From assembly GCA_963813895.1 (NCBI GenBank), contig CAWFAS010000001.1, positions 496,001 to 560,000 of the forward strand: a stretch of DNA of 64,000 nucleotides, written 5' to 3'. Under the pieces are notes generated by a model. That model was given only the letters and a program-made list of their open reading frames with translations. It made no database searches and was not told the origin of the DNA. This stretch comes from DASZWJ01 sp963813895. GTDB lineage: Bacteria; Pseudomonadota; Gammaproteobacteria; JAURND01. Positions 9,259 through 18,718 of the stretch are shown one piece after another. A program made the position numbers and the translations under genes. Position 1 is the stretch's first letter. Every line of letters begins with the position of its first letter.

Positions 9259-10314
9259 TTAAAATCTTAGCTCAGCGAGGGAATTTTTACTAGCATTAGT
9301 AGCCTTAAACCTATGCCATAACATCTGGGGGGTAATTTCTAGCAAGCAAAGGGGTTCTGGATTTATTTTATTGCCAAAATCACAGCTGTGCTTATAACAA
9401 AGCGTACATTTAAACGGTGAAACCTGATGCTGTTGATTTTGGCCAACTGTGCCATTGAGATTCTCGTCGGTGGGCCCATACATTGTCACATGGGGCACAC
9501 CCAAGGCCGCCGCTAGATGACTTAAGCCGGTATCGCCGCCAATAGCACCAAAAGCTCCTTGCAAAATTCGTGCCTGCTGTGACAAGGTACAAAATGGTAA
9601 TACCTGGGCATGAGTCAGGCCATCACTAATGCGAATGGCGCGTTGTTTTTCAGCTTCGTTTCCCCAGGGTAGCAGCACATGGAGTCCTTCATTAGCTGCA
9701 TAAGCTATCAGCTCGCGCCAGTATCGCTCTGGCCACATTTTAGTGGACCAACTGGCATTGTGTATCAAAACCAGATAAGGGGTGGGTAGTTCAAAGGGCA
9801 AGGGCGGGAAGGAGTAGTTGGCAATGCCGTAATCTGGCGGCGAAGTAGGACAAGGATAATTAAATGCGGCTGCGAATAATAAACGCAGACGGGTAACGGC
9901 ATGTAGGCTTCTGGGTGCGCGGTGACGTTTATGGTACGCCAGAGGTACGAGCTGTTCGCGGCAGGATTGCCGATCCAATCCGTGGCGTACTCCTTTAGAC
10001 AATAACGTAACGCCGGCACTTTTCAATGAGGACTGTCCATCAATAACTATATCGTAAGACTGTTGACGGAGTGCTTGCAAGAATTGCTGGATTTCACGGG
10101 TTTTCAAGGAGTGCCAAAAATTCTGCCGCCATTTACGGTGCGATGTGGGGATGATCCTATTAATGGCAGGATGCCACAGTGCAATATCGGAGAAACTTTT
10201 TTCAATGACCCAATCAAAAGATACATCAGGTATAAAATGACGAGCGTCAGTAAGAGCGGGCAGCGCTTGGATTAGGTCTCCCATCGAGGTGAGCTTAACG
10301 AACAACACTTGCAT
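9259..10314 (-). CDS. waaC: LPS heptosyltransferase I (WaaC-type, GT9)
   Basis: A 351-residue GT9 enzyme expected to add the first heptose to Kdo of the LPS inner core. The N-terminus MQVLFVKLTSMGDLIQALPA is the characteristic start of heptosyltransferase I, and the nucleotide-sugar motif GGDTGLSHLAAALGVPHVTM lies at about residue 265. The ATG at 10314 is chosen because it starts directly before the first beta strand; a GTG 7 codons upstream is possible. A Cys-rich segment near the C-terminus (CTLCYKHSC) resembles one seen in WaaF-type enzymes, so the exact position in the core is inferred. It is divergent from the WaaE-like gene, 63 bp away. Confidence 0.85.
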   Translation of the reverse strand: MQVLFVKLTSMGDLIQALPALTDARHFIPDVSFDWVIEKSFSDIALWHPAINRIIPTSHRKWRQNFWHSLKTREIQQFLQALRQQSYDIVIDGQSSLKSAGVTLLSKGVRHGLDRQSCREQLVPLAYHKRHRAPRSLHAVTRLRLLFAAAFNYPCPTSPPDYGIANYSFPPLPFELPTPYLVLIHNASWSTKMWPERYWRELIAYAANEGLHVLLPWGNEAEKQRAIRISDGLTHAQVLPFCTLSQQARILQGAFGAIGGDTGLSHLAAALGVPHVTMYGPTDENLNGTVGQNQQHQVSPFKCTLCYKHSCDFGNKINPEPLCLLEITPQMLWHRFKATNASKNSLAELRF

Positions 10315-10377
10315 GAAGGGGTCTCGGCTAAACACAAGCCACTATTTTAGCATGAATTAACATGTTAATCTTTACCT

Positions 10378-11157
10378 ATGGACATATCTAACATTAGTGT
10401 AATCATTATTACCAAAAATGAATCCGCATGCATAAGGCGTTGCCTCGAATCTATATGCTGGGCAGGTGAAATTATTGTACTGGATTCTGGTAGTACTGAT
10501 GATACAGTCGCTATCTGCCAAGAATATACTACCCAGGTTTACGTCACAGACTGGCCGGGTTTTGGTCCCCAAAAAAACCGCGCTTTAGAAAAGGCCCAAG
10601 GTCAATGGATATTTTCGATTGATGCAGATGAGTGGGTAGGTGAGGCATTGCGACAAGAGATTACTACCATCCTTGCTTCAGATGCTGGAAATTCAGTAGA
10701 TGCTTTTTTTGTTCGCCGGCGCACAAAATATTTCGGACACTGGGTATACCATGGCGATGTGGGTAGGGATAAAGTCCTACGCTTGTTTCGTCGTGGACGA
10801 GCAAAATTTACCGATCATATAGTGCATGAAAGCGTGACTTTAGGTGAGAACGGTCCTATAGGTGAGTTAAAGCAGTTTTTGTTGCATGACTCATATCAGA
10901 CCATTGAAGAATTACAGGACCGGATGAATCACTACACCACGTTGACAGCTGAGATGCGTTATCAAAAGGGCCGGCGCTCTTCCCTGAAGAAAGCAATCAC
11001 CAATGCAGTATGGGCATTTATTAAAGCCTATTTTCTACATGCTGGGTTCCTTGATGGCCGTATTGGCTTTGTTGTAGCTGTATCCAGCGCAGAAAGTAGT
11101 TATTACCGCAATTTAAAATTACTGTGGCTGGGAGAGGCCTCTGAAGAAAAAAATTAA
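10378..11157 (+). CDS. waaE: Glycosyltransferase family 2, WaaE/KdtX-type LPS core glucosyltransferase
   Basis: A 259-residue GT-A glycosyltransferase. It starts with VIIITKNESACIRRCLES, has the nucleotide-binding DSGSTDDT at about 36-43, and the metal-binding motif IDADEWV at about 81-87. The pattern GFGPQKNRALEKAQGQWI just before the DXD-like motif is typical of the WaaE/KdtX family, which adds beta-1,4-glucose to heptose I of the core. It lies back to back with waaC, which supports an inner-core role. No clear ribosome-binding site precedes the ATG. The symbol rests on family resemblance only. Confidence 0.75.
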   Translation: MDISNISVIIITKNESACIRRCLESICWAGEIIVLDSGSTDDTVAICQEYTTQVYVTDWPGFGPQKNRALEKAQGQWIFSIDADEWVGEALRQEITTILASDAGNSVDAFFVRRRTKYFGHWVYHGDVGRDKVLRLFRRGRAKFTDHIVHESVTLGENGPIGELKQFLLHDSYQTIEELQDRMNHYTTLTAEMRYQKGRRSSLKKAITNAVWAFIKAYFLHAGFLDGRIGFVVAVSSAESSYYRNLKLLWLGEASEEKN

Positions 11158-11181
11158 ACTATTTACGGAGTATCTGTCTAC

Positions 11182-12387
11182 ATGATTATACAACCTAAAG
11201 TTCGTGGTTTTATCTGCACGACTGCACACCCTGCCGGCTGCTTTAAGTCCGTTGAAGAACAAAGTCATTACGTAAAATCAAAGGAGGCGCTACGCGGACC
11301 CAAGAATGTATTAGTGATTGGTTCTTCTACTGGCTATGGTTTAGCTAGCCGCATTGCTGCCACTTTTGGTGCAGGTGCCAATACAATAGGCGTATTTTAT
11401 GAGCGTGAGGCCGATGCCAAGCGCACGGCCACTGCAGGCTGGTATAATACCGCCGCATTTGAAAAACTGGCGCATAGCAGCAATTTTTACGCAAAAAGTA
11501 TTAATGGTGATGCGTTTTCTAATGAAATAAAACACCAAGTCGCTGACCTAATTCGACGTGATTTAAAGCAAGTAGATCTAGTTATTCACAGCCTGGCATC
11601 TCCCAGGCGCGTACACCCTGAGAACGGCCAAATATTTTCTTCCGTTTTAAAACCCATCGGTCGTTCCTTTACTAGTAAAACCGTGGATCCATTCCGCGGT
11701 GAAGTAAAAGAAATCACCATAGAACCCGCTTCTAAAGAGGAAGTGGAGGAGACCATTGAAGTAATGGGAGGTGATGATTGGGAGCTGTGGATTGATTTCC
11801 TGGAGCGAGAAAATTTGTTGGCTGAAGGGGTAACCACACTGGCATATAGCTACATTGGCCCTGAGCTCACCCACCCGATTTACAAAGAAGGGGCAATTGG
11901 TAAAGCAAAACAACATCTGCAGCAAACCGCAGACCGACTTCAGCTAAAGCTCAATAGTCACAAGGGGAGAGCGCTGGTTTCAATCAATAAAGCATTGGTT
12001 ACTCAAGCTAGCGCTGCAATACCCGTAGTACCGCTATATATTTCCCTGCTATATAAAATCATGAAAGAAAATGGCACCCATGAGGGCTGTATCGAGCAGA
12101 TTTATCGCCTATTTAATGATTATTTATACGCACAACATCCCCAGCCGCTGGATGCAGAAGGCCGCATCCGCTTGGATAATTTTGAAATGGAACCCGAAGT
12201 GCAACATAAAATTGCCGAATTGTGGCCGCAAATTTCTACGGAAAATTTGGAGCAGTTAACGGATATCAAAGGTTACCGTGATGATTTTTATCGGCTATTT
12301 GGGTTCAATTTTGCCAATGTAGATTATAGCGCGGAGATAGATCCAGAAGTCGGTATTGATTCAATTGCCGCAAAGGAGAAAGTTTGA
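11182..12387 (+). CDS. fabV: Trans-2-enoyl-ACP/CoA reductase FabV
   Basis: A 401-residue NADH-dependent enoyl reductase of the last step of fatty acid elongation, typically insensitive to triclosan. The N-terminus MIIQPKVRGFICTTAHPAGC is the family signature. The NAD-binding motif GSSTGYGLASR lies at about 48-58, and the catalytic Tyr-x8-Lys pair is in PIYKEGAIGKAK (about 233-244). Length is typical of FabV. It follows the WaaE-like gene by 24 bp on the same strand. Whether a FabI exists elsewhere cannot be seen. Confidence 0.95.
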   Translation: MIIQPKVRGFICTTAHPAGCFKSVEEQSHYVKSKEALRGPKNVLVIGSSTGYGLASRIAATFGAGANTIGVFYEREADAKRTATAGWYNTAAFEKLAHSSNFYAKSINGDAFSNEIKHQVADLIRRDLKQVDLVIHSLASPRRVHPENGQIFSSVLKPIGRSFTSKTVDPFRGEVKEITIEPASKEEVEETIEVMGGDDWELWIDFLERENLLAEGVTTLAYSYIGPELTHPIYKEGAIGKAKQHLQQTADRLQLKLNSHKGRALVSINKALVTQASAAIPVVPLYISLLYKIMKENGTHEGCIEQIYRLFNDYLYAQHPQPLDAEGRIRLDNFEMEPEVQHKIAELWPQISTENLEQLTDIKGYRDDFYRLFGFNFANVDYSAEIDPEVGIDSIAAKEKV

Positions 12388-12417
12388 TATTGCATTCTCC
12401 TTGGAACAGCTCCACTA

Positions 12418-12464
12418 CGTCGTCCCGCGAACAATCCCGGATCAAGTCCGGGAGCAGGACGACG
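12418..12464. repeat. Short palindromic repeat with CGTCGTCC ends (family E)
   Basis: Outer arms CGTCGTCC / GGACGACG (12418-12425, 12457-12464) enclose a second stem TCCCGGA / TCCGGGA. A related, longer version lies inside the element at 34351-34644 (34454-34544). It sits between fabV and the permease gene. Confidence 0.75.
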
Positions 12465-12486
12465 GACTGACAGATACAGGTAGCAT

Positions 12487-13608
12487 ATGAAAAATATCCC
12501 ATCTCCTAGCTCAATACCTTTTTACATTAAATATCTTGCCGTGCTCGCCAGTGTAGTATTAACCTGCTATGCATTAGTCGTTTCAAAACCGATTATAATC
12601 TCTTTGTTGCCAGCCATTATATTCGCACTTTTGCTAAGGCCGTTATGCACCAGGATGGAGCGGCTAAAAATTCCCCGTGCTCTTAGCACTATCCTGTCAA
12701 TTTTATTGGTCATAATAGTTTTCCTCAGCTTATCATTCTTTTTTTCATCACAGGTGGGAACCATCACTTCCAATATGGATTCACTGGTAAATACTTTTAC
12801 CAGTTTGTTTGACAAACTACAGCAATGGACAGCCCATCAATTCGGAATCGAACCGCAAGAACAGATTGCCTATATAAAAAGTTCGTTAACGGCGGTTTTA
12901 AAAAACAGTTCTGCTTTTTTCAGCTCCACATTGTCCGCGACCGCCGGATTTTTTACTGCCTTTTTTCTTTTTATTCTTGCGTTATTTTTCTTCATGTATT
13001 ATCGAACGTTTTTGGTATCTTTTGTATATCAACTTTTTGCCAGAGAGCATCACAAAAGTCTTGGTGCAACTTTAACAAGAATTGAAGAAGTAGTAAGAAA
13101 ATATGTGCTGGGATTATTCCTGGTAATCCTAACGATGGCAACATTGAACACCATTGGTCTTTTGCTGTTAGGTATAAAACACGCATTCTTTTTTGGAGGC
13201 TTGGCCGCATTATTGACGATCATTCCCTATGTTGGCATTCTGATTGGATCGATATTACCGATATTGTTTGCTTTGGCAACGACGGATTCTTTATGGTATC
13301 CCATCGGGGTGTTAATGGTGTTCGTAGTGGTGCAATTTCTCGAGGGAAATTTTATTACGCCGAATATTGTGGGCACACAGGTCAGTATCAACCCTTTTGC
13401 TGCCATTTTAGGCTTATTTATTGGGGGTATGTTGCTGGGGGTTATCGGCGTTATATTTGCCTTACCGATATTGGCCATCTTAAAAGTTATTTGTGATGCG
13501 ATAGACTCTTTAAAACCCATTGGTTATGTGTTGGGCAATCCTTCGCGGGCTGCGCCTAGATTACAGAAGAAGCTGGTTAAAATCGTGCGGAAAAAAATTA
13601 GTAAATAA
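12487..13608 (+). CDS. AI-2E family transporter (PerM/YdiK-like permease)
   Basis: A 373-residue membrane protein of the AI-2E exporter family with about seven or eight hydrophobic segments. It has an amphipathic stretch in the middle (about residues 85-140) and the conserved C-terminal block FLEGNFITPNIVGTQVSINP followed by three helices. The family includes TqsA, PerM and sodium/proton antiporters, so the cargo is not known. It converges with cpdA, 8 bp away, the only convergent pair in the window without a palindrome between the genes. The C-terminus is strongly basic. Confidence 0.85.
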   Translation: MKNIPSPSSIPFYIKYLAVLASVVLTCYALVVSKPIIISLLPAIIFALLLRPLCTRMERLKIPRALSTILSILLVIIVFLSLSFFFSSQVGTITSNMDSLVNTFTSLFDKLQQWTAHQFGIEPQEQIAYIKSSLTAVLKNSSAFFSSTLSATAGFFTAFFLFILALFFFMYYRTFLVSFVYQLFAREHHKSLGATLTRIEEVVRKYVLGLFLVILTMATLNTIGLLLLGIKHAFFFGGLAALLTIIPYVGILIGSILPILFALATTDSLWYPIGVLMVFVVVQFLEGNFITPNIVGTQVSINPFAAILGLFIGGMLLGVIGVIFALPILAILKVICDAIDSLKPIGYVLGNPSRAAPRLQKKLVKIVRKKISK

Positions 13609-13616
13609 TGGTGCCC

Positions 13617-14354
13617 TTAAATCCTCATGATCCCTGTAGAAAAATTACCCTCGGGTGTTAACTCAACCCAACGGTATCCAGGAGTGGCCGAAGTATCAAT
13701 GGCAAACTTTGCTAATCGAGGAGCAAACTGCACGCAAGTGGACGGTGCGCCTAAAAAATGCACCCCATTATGTAATAATGAAAATTCCTGATGGATATGG
13801 CCGAATAGCACTAGACGAATTTGTGGAAATAAGCTTAATAACTCCAAAAATCGATCTGCATTAATCACCTTTATGGCATCCATATAACAGTCAATCTGCA
13901 CTGGATGGTGATGCATAACTATCACTGCTTCCCGATCTGGATATTGTGTCAAGCAACGTTGTAAATGCGCGAAATCCAGAGTGCCAAGAAAACCATCGTC
14001 CAGCCCTGGAGCAGTGGAATCGAGAAATATAATCTGCCATCCATCCAACAAAGCTGCTCCACCCGCTATCAAGTGGTTTGCGGTTAATCCAACATAAGCA
14101 TTTTCCAGGTCATCATGATTTCCAGGCACCCAATAAATAGGACAGGTAAAATCAGAAACGCTTGCGGCAAGCCGACAATAAGAAGCTAAAGAACCCTCTT
14201 GCGATAGATCACCACTCATAACTATCAAATCTGGCTGCTGCAATCGTACCTTCTGCAGTACTGCCTCCAGCGACTGTTGTGTGTTGACCGCACCTAAGCA
14301 GTCTGTAGAATTTGCCAATAAATGCAGATCAGATATTTGGATAAGTCGAGTCAT
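13617..14354 (-). CDS. cpdA: 3',5'-cyclic-AMP phosphodiesterase-type metallophosphoesterase
   Basis: A 245-residue calcineurin-like phosphoesterase. The five metal-binding motifs are in order: ISDLHL (about 7-12), SGDLSQEG (about 46-53), PGNHDD (about 76-81), MHHHP (about 152-156) and FGHIHQ (about 190-195). The N-terminal match LIQISDLHLLAN...DCLGAVNT is that of CpdA/Icc, which degrades cAMP. It overlaps the 3' end of the nudF gene by 26 bp, the same nudF-cpdA arrangement as in enterobacteria (nudF-yqiB-cpdA). Confidence 0.9.
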   Translation of the reverse strand: MTRLIQISDLHLLANSTDCLGAVNTQQSLEAVLQKVRLQQPDLIVMSGDLSQEGSLASYCRLAASVSDFTCPIYWVPGNHDDLENAYVGLTANHLIAGGAALLDGWQIIFLDSTAPGLDDGFLGTLDFAHLQRCLTQYPDREAVIVMHHHPVQIDCYMDAIKVINADRFLELLSLFPQIRLVLFGHIHQEFSLLHNGVHFLGAPSTCVQFAPRLAKFAIDTSATPGYRWVELTPEGNFSTGIMRI

Positions 14355-14976
14355 CGCTCAGCCTTGTCTCTTTCTGACTTAACCAGTTTGCTCTGAGTTC
14401 CTCTTTATGTAGTTGGAACCATAATAAGCCCATTAAACAAAGGGCATTTTTAATTTCTCCACGGTGCATTCGTTTCAGTGCCTCTGCTGCATCCACTACA
14501 TGAACGCGAATATCTTCGTGCTCATCCGCTAGACCATGCACCCCGCCGGCATTGCTGGCGTCAACACGAGCGCAAAATAAAGACACATATTCATTAGTTG
14601 CACCTGGACTGGCCCAATAATCAAAAATGGGTATCAGGTCCAAGGCTACTAAGCCAGCCTCTTCTTGCACTTCGCGACGCGCTAGTTCTTCAGGAGTTTC
14701 TCCCTCTTCCAATAATCCGGCCACTATCTCAATTAACCACGGGCTGGCCTTATCTTCGAAAGCCCCCAGGCGGAATTGCTCCAGCAAGACAATTTTGTCT
14801 AATACTGGATCATAAGGCAAAACCGCAGCGGCATGATGACGTATGACTAATTCGCGGGAAAATGTCTGACTCCATCCTCCGGCAAATAGCTTATGTTGTA
14901 AAATGTATTTTTTTAGCGTGATAAAACCTTTATATAACAGGGATTCTTCAATAATTTTTACATCATTTCGGTTCAT
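14329..14976 (-). CDS. nudF: ADP-ribose diphosphatase (Nudix hydrolase)
   Basis: A Nudix hydrolase that cleaves ADP-ribose to AMP and ribose 5-phosphate. The Nudix box GLLEEGETPEELARREVQEE AGL matches G-x5-E-x7-REUxEExGU, and the preceding SPWLIEIVAG and the later GATNEYVSLFCARV fit the ADP-ribose pyrophosphatase branch. I chose the ATG at 14976 (215 residues), which has an AGAGG site 5 bp upstream and matches the start of E. coli NudF (NDVEII versus NDVKII). The frame is open to a TTG at 15069. The two genes nudF-cpdA are translationally linked by overlap. Confidence 0.9.
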   Translation of the reverse strand: MNRNDVKIIEESLLYKGFITLKKYILQHKLFAGGWSQTFSRELVIRHHAAAVLPYDPVLDKIVLLEQFRLGAFEDKASPWLIEIVAGLLEEGETPEELARREVQEEAGLVALDLIPIFDYWASPGATNEYVSLFCARVDASNAGGVHGLADEHEDIRVHVVDAAEALKRMHRGEIKNALCLMGLLWFQLHKEELRANWLSQKETRLSDDSTYPNI

Positions 14977-15113
14977 AAATACCTCTGAAGGTTTACCTCG
15001 GTCTGTTCCTGTCGTAATATACTCAAAACGTTTAAAATCTAGGTGTTGGAGTAGTTCAGGTGATTTCAAATGCTTTTGAGTATTCTAGCAGCGTCCCTAT
15101 CATGCTGCACTTT

Positions 15114-15146
15114 AAGGTACTGTAAAACAATAACCTATCTTTTTAC
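15114..15146. repeat. Solo end of the repeat family seen at 34351-34644
   Basis: The 25-base string CTGTAAAACAATAACC-TATCTTTTT found at both ends of the 34.4-kb element occurs here once, as CTGTAAAACAATAACC at 15120 followed by TATCTTTTT, flanked by GGTA and ACAGCACC. It lies in the divergent gap between nudF and the Pcm-like gene. Confidence 0.8.
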
Positions 15147-15190
15147 AGCACCTAACCCAGCCAACTTCTTCTACACTTAATGATAACTCA

Positions 15191-15844
15191 ATGAATATTG
15201 AACAAGCCCGCCAAAATATGATTTTTCAACAACTTCGAGCTTGGGGGGTTCTGAATGATCAGGTTTTGGATTTATTTGTGCGGTTACCGAGGGAAAATTT
15301 CGTGCCCTCAGCTTATCGCGATTTGGCTTTTGCCGATATAGCGATACCACTAAATAAAGACATTACCATGCTGGCGCCTGCGGAAGAAGCACGCATGGTG
15401 CAAGCTCTTGACCTCAAAACAACAGATAAGGCGCTGGTGCTAGGTACTGGAACTGGCTATATTACGGCATTATTAGCTAGTTTGGCACATTGGGTATATA
15501 GCATTGATGATGCGATACGATTTACTAGAGGCGCGCAACAGAAATTAGCGGCGGTGCCGATTACCAATGTCACTTTGGAAACTGCTCCTGCAATAGAAGG
15601 TTGGGAAGTAGCAGCGCCGTATGATGTAATAGTATTAACAGGCTCGTTGCCGTGGGTGCCGAGGTCTTTAATGCGAATGCTGGCGAGCAACGGTCGACTA
15701 TTTGCTATTGTTGGTTCAGCGCCAGTGATGGAAGCTATGCTCATTACCCGTTCGACTAGCAATCATTGGCAAACTGAAAAACTCTTTGAAACTTTACGGC
15801 CGAGATTGCCTGGGGTAAAGGAACCGAACGTATTTATTTTTTGA
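15191..15844 (+). CDS. Protein-L-isoaspartate O-methyltransferase family protein
   Basis: A 217-residue class I SAM-dependent methyltransferase of the Pcm family. The start MNIEQARQNMIFQQLRAWGV and the segment VRLPRENFVPSAYRDLAFAD are typical, and SAM motif I is LVLGTGTGYITALLASLA (about 80-97). Compared with canonical Pcm the motif 'TISxPxMxAxM' is replaced by ITMLAPAEEARMVQAL, as in the shorter TolC-linked paralogue common in Gammaproteobacteria. It is directly followed by tolC (about 70 bp), so it may act with that operon. True isoaspartyl repair activity is uncertain. Confidence 0.82.
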   Translation: MNIEQARQNMIFQQLRAWGVLNDQVLDLFVRLPRENFVPSAYRDLAFADIAIPLNKDITMLAPAEEARMVQALDLKTTDKALVLGTGTGYITALLASLAHWVYSIDDAIRFTRGAQQKLAAVPITNVTLETAPAIEGWEVAAPYDVIVLTGSLPWVPRSLMRMLASNGRLFAIVGSAPVMEAMLITRSTSNHWQTEKLFETLRPRLPGVKEPNVFIF

Positions 15845-15912
15845 TGTAAAAGAAAGAACCTTATCCTTCAGGTGGAAGAAGGAATAAACAGGGCAGTTCA
15901 ATGAGAGGTTTT

Positions 15913-17613
15913 ATGAAAACGCGTATAATTAATTTTTTCCTGGCTGCTAGTATTACCTGTTGGTCGGTGACAGGTTTTGCTGAAAACCTTATGGAAGTTT
16001 TTCAGCAGGCTTTAAATTATGATCCTACGTTCAAGGCTGCTGAAGCCCAATTTCTTGCTGTAAACGAACTTATCCCTATTACGCGAGGCGCTTTATTACC
16101 GCAAATAACTACTGGGGGTACTCTGGCGCGGTTACATGAGGACATTGATTTTATTACGCGACAGAAATTTTACGATACCTCTACACAATATAATATCACT
16201 GCTAATCAGGCTATTTTTAACTATAGAGCCTGGGCACAATTACAAAATGCAAAAGCGCAGTCCAAGCAAGCCTTTGCAAGTTACAGTGCCGCCTCACAGG
16301 ATTTGATGGTGCGAGTGGCTAATGCCTATTTTAGTGTACTGCAGGCTTATGATGAATTAATGGCAACTGAAGCTAATAAACGTTCATTGGAACAGCAATT
16401 ACATCAGACCGAAGAGCAGTTTAAAGTGGGCTTGATAGCTATCACTGGAGTGGATCAGGTTAGGGCGAGTTATGACTTGGCAGTTGCTCAGGAAATTGTG
16501 AATCAGAATACCGTAGCAGATAAATTGGAAGAACTCCGCGCTATTACTGGCATTTTCTATACCTGTTTAGCAGGGATAAAAGTGAATTTCCCGCTAGTGT
16601 CACCGCAGCCGGAAAATATAAATGATTGGGTATTGGTAGCCGCTCAACAAAATTACACGTTGCTATCAGCCTACTACGCAATGATTGCCGCCCAGCAGAA
16701 TGTCAAAGTTCAGCGCGCTGGTCACTTCCCGACGATTACCGGCTCTGCCAGCTATGCCTACGACAATGAAACTGCCAACCAATTGGGTATTGGTTCAGGG
16801 ACTTCCAGTGGCGCTCTTGTCCCGGAAACTACTCGCATTGCCACAATAGGAGTCAATGCCAGCCTGCCCATCTTCACTGGTGGTACGGTAACGGCGGAGA
16901 CTAATCAAGCGGCTTGGCAATATGCCCAGGTAAGCGCTCAACGCGAACAAACCTATCGCAATGTGACCACGCAAACGCGTGAATCTTTCTTGGGAGTGCT
17001 ATCTGGTATCAATAAAATTAAAGCAGATCGGCAATCAATTCACTCTAATGAAAGCTCCTTGTCAGCCACCAAAGCTTCTTACACTGTAGGCACCGCAACC
17101 ATCGTGGATGTGTTGCAACAACAATCTAATTTGTATAGCGCACAGACCCAATATGCCGTGGATCAATACGCCTATATCCTTAGCACATTAACCCTTAAAG
17201 AGGCGGCCGGGACGTTAAGTGTCAAGGATATGCGGCTGGTTAATCAGTGGTTGGGCAAAAATTTAGATTTTTCCAAATTTAATTTTAATGTACACCCTAT
17301 TCAATATGCTTCCGATACGTTGCCAAAAATATCTCCCACATCCAATTCCTACAATCCCACTGAGCCGATTGATCCTGGTGCGCCGCAAGATTACTCTGAA
17401 GGGGCTCCACAGCAACGCCCACCCGCAGCCATCCCGAACACGGGTGTACCAGCAAATACTAGTTCAACTAGTAATGCTAAAGTTTCCATGGCACCGACTG
17501 CTCACTCATCTAAGTCCGGTGCCGCTAATAAAAAATTAAGTTCTAAACATAAAACTAAAAACCATGCAAAGCTCACCCACGCTCCCCTTAAGAAAAAACT
17601 CTCTACCGGGTAG
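15913..17613 (+). CDS. tolC: TolC-family outer membrane channel protein with long C-terminal tail
   Basis: The outer-membrane exit duct for type I secretion and drug efflux. It has a signal peptide ending near VTGFA|ENL, then two TolC/OEP repeats: NLMEVFQQALNYDPTFKAAEAQ at the first and LLSAYYAMIAAQQNVKVQRA at the second half, each rich in long helices. The ATG at 15913 has the site AGAGG 5 bp upstream and is preferred to the ATG at 15901. After residue about 460 there is a tail of about 100 residues rich in Pro, Ser, Thr, Asn and finally Lys (ending KKKLSTG), which is not part of the usual barrel-and-tunnel structure. Confidence 0.92.
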   Translation: MKTRIINFFLAASITCWSVTGFAENLMEVFQQALNYDPTFKAAEAQFLAVNELIPITRGALLPQITTGGTLARLHEDIDFITRQKFYDTSTQYNITANQAIFNYRAWAQLQNAKAQSKQAFASYSAASQDLMVRVANAYFSVLQAYDELMATEANKRSLEQQLHQTEEQFKVGLIAITGVDQVRASYDLAVAQEIVNQNTVADKLEELRAITGIFYTCLAGIKVNFPLVSPQPENINDWVLVAAQQNYTLLSAYYAMIAAQQNVKVQRAGHFPTITGSASYAYDNETANQLGIGSGTSSGALVPETTRIATIGVNASLPIFTGGTVTAETNQAAWQYAQVSAQREQTYRNVTTQTRESFLGVLSGINKIKADRQSIHSNESSLSATKASYTVGTATIVDVLQQQSNLYSAQTQYAVDQYAYILSTLTLKEAAGTLSVKDMRLVNQWLGKNLDFSKFNFNVHPIQYASDTLPKISPTSNSYNPTEPIDPGAPQDYSEGAPQQRPPAAIPNTGVPANTSSTSNAKVSMAPTAHSSKSGAANKKLSSKHKTKNHAKLTHAPLKKKLSTG

Positions 17614-17634
17614 ACGGATGGTCTTGAAAATATT

Positions 17635-18585
17635 ATGCCATCTATGAGCCAATCCAACTCTCCCTACCTGCAGTTTACCAGAGAAACTTGGCAACAATTT
17701 CGCCAAGACACGCCTTTGACCCTAAGCGAAAAGGATCTGGCGCAACTTAAAGGGCAAAATGAGCCGGTTTCATTGCAGGAAGTAGTGGAAATCTATCTAC
17801 CATTATCGCGCCTTTTAAATCTATACGTTGCCGCAACCCAAGATTTGTATAAAGTGACTACCCGATTTTTAGGACACCCTGAGCCCAAAGTCCCCTATCT
17901 GATTGGCATAGCTGGCAGTGTTGCTGTAGGAAAAAGCACAACTTCGCGTATTCTACAAGCATTGTTGGCACGTTGGCCTAATCATCCGCATGTGGTACTA
18001 GTCACCACAGATGGCTTTCTTTATTCTACCGCCACTTTAAAAAAACATGATTTATTAAACCGCAAAGGATTTCCAGAAAGTTATAATCGCCGTGCCTTAA
18101 TTAATTTTCTAGCTGACCTAAAGGCGGGCAAACCTAATCTACAAGTGCCAGTTTATTCGCACCATCATTACGATATTATTCCTAATACTTTTCAAGTGGT
18201 GGATCGGCCGGACATTGTTATTGTAGAAGGTTTAAATGTATTACAAATTCCACCCCCGCAAGTCACTGCGCCACCGCAGTGGTTTGTTTCTGATTTTTTT
18301 GATTTCTCTATCTATGTTGATGCAGATATTTCAGTGATAAAAAAATGGTATCTAGATCGTTTTATGGCCTTCCGCGCCAAAGCACGAGAGGATCGTAATG
18401 CTTTTTTTTATCAGTTTGCACAATGGGATGAGCAGCGAGCATTAGAATTTTGCAATAAGGTATGGATAGATATTAATGAACGTAATCTGCATGAGAATAT
18501 TTTACCTTTTAAGCGACGGGCGCGCCTTATTTTGGAAAAAGCCAGCGATCATTCTGTGCAGAAAGTTTATTTGCGCAAGTTATAG
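17635..18585 (+). CDS. coaA: Pantothenate kinase, type I
   Basis: A 316-residue P-loop kinase catalysing the first step of coenzyme A synthesis. The Walker A motif GIAGSVAVGKSTTSR lies at about residues 95-109. The CoaA-specific stretch TTDGFLYSTATLKKHDLLNRKGFPESY and the pantothenate-binding YSHHHYDIIP follow. Length equals E. coli CoaA (316). A second ATG three codons downstream (MSQSNS) is an equally good start; neither has an evident Shine-Dalgarno. It ends 5 bp before a palindromic repeat that may terminate it. Confidence 0.95.
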   Translation: MPSMSQSNSPYLQFTRETWQQFRQDTPLTLSEKDLAQLKGQNEPVSLQEVVEIYLPLSRLLNLYVAATQDLYKVTTRFLGHPEPKVPYLIGIAGSVAVGKSTTSRILQALLARWPNHPHVVLVTTDGFLYSTATLKKHDLLNRKGFPESYNRRALINFLADLKAGKPNLQVPVYSHHHYDIIPNTFQVVDRPDIVIVEGLNVLQIPPPQVTAPPQWFVSDFFDFSIYVDADISVIKKWYLDRFMAFRAKAREDRNAFFYQFAQWDEQRALEFCNKVWIDINERNLHENILPFKRRARLILEKASDHSVQKVYLRKL

Positions 18586-18590
18586 ACGAG

Positions 18591-18691
18591 CTGTCATCCT
18601 GAACCTACCGAGCCGCGACCGTTAGGGAGCGTTTGCGTTGCTCCAATAAACGCTCCCTAACGGTCGCGGCTCGGTACGTTCAGGATGACAG
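18591..18691. repeat. Palindromic repeat family A, copy 2 (full nested form)
   Basis: Outer arms CTGTCATCCTGAAC / GTTCAGGATGACAG enclose the family A core (ACCGAGCCGCGACCGTTAGG ... and complement). The spacer is GCGTTGCTCCAAT. It shows that family A is nested inside the same GTCATCCTGA outer ends used by family C. Confidence 0.95.
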
Positions 18692-18718
18692 TTCCCTCAG
18701 TCTTATAAGGTCAGCGCT

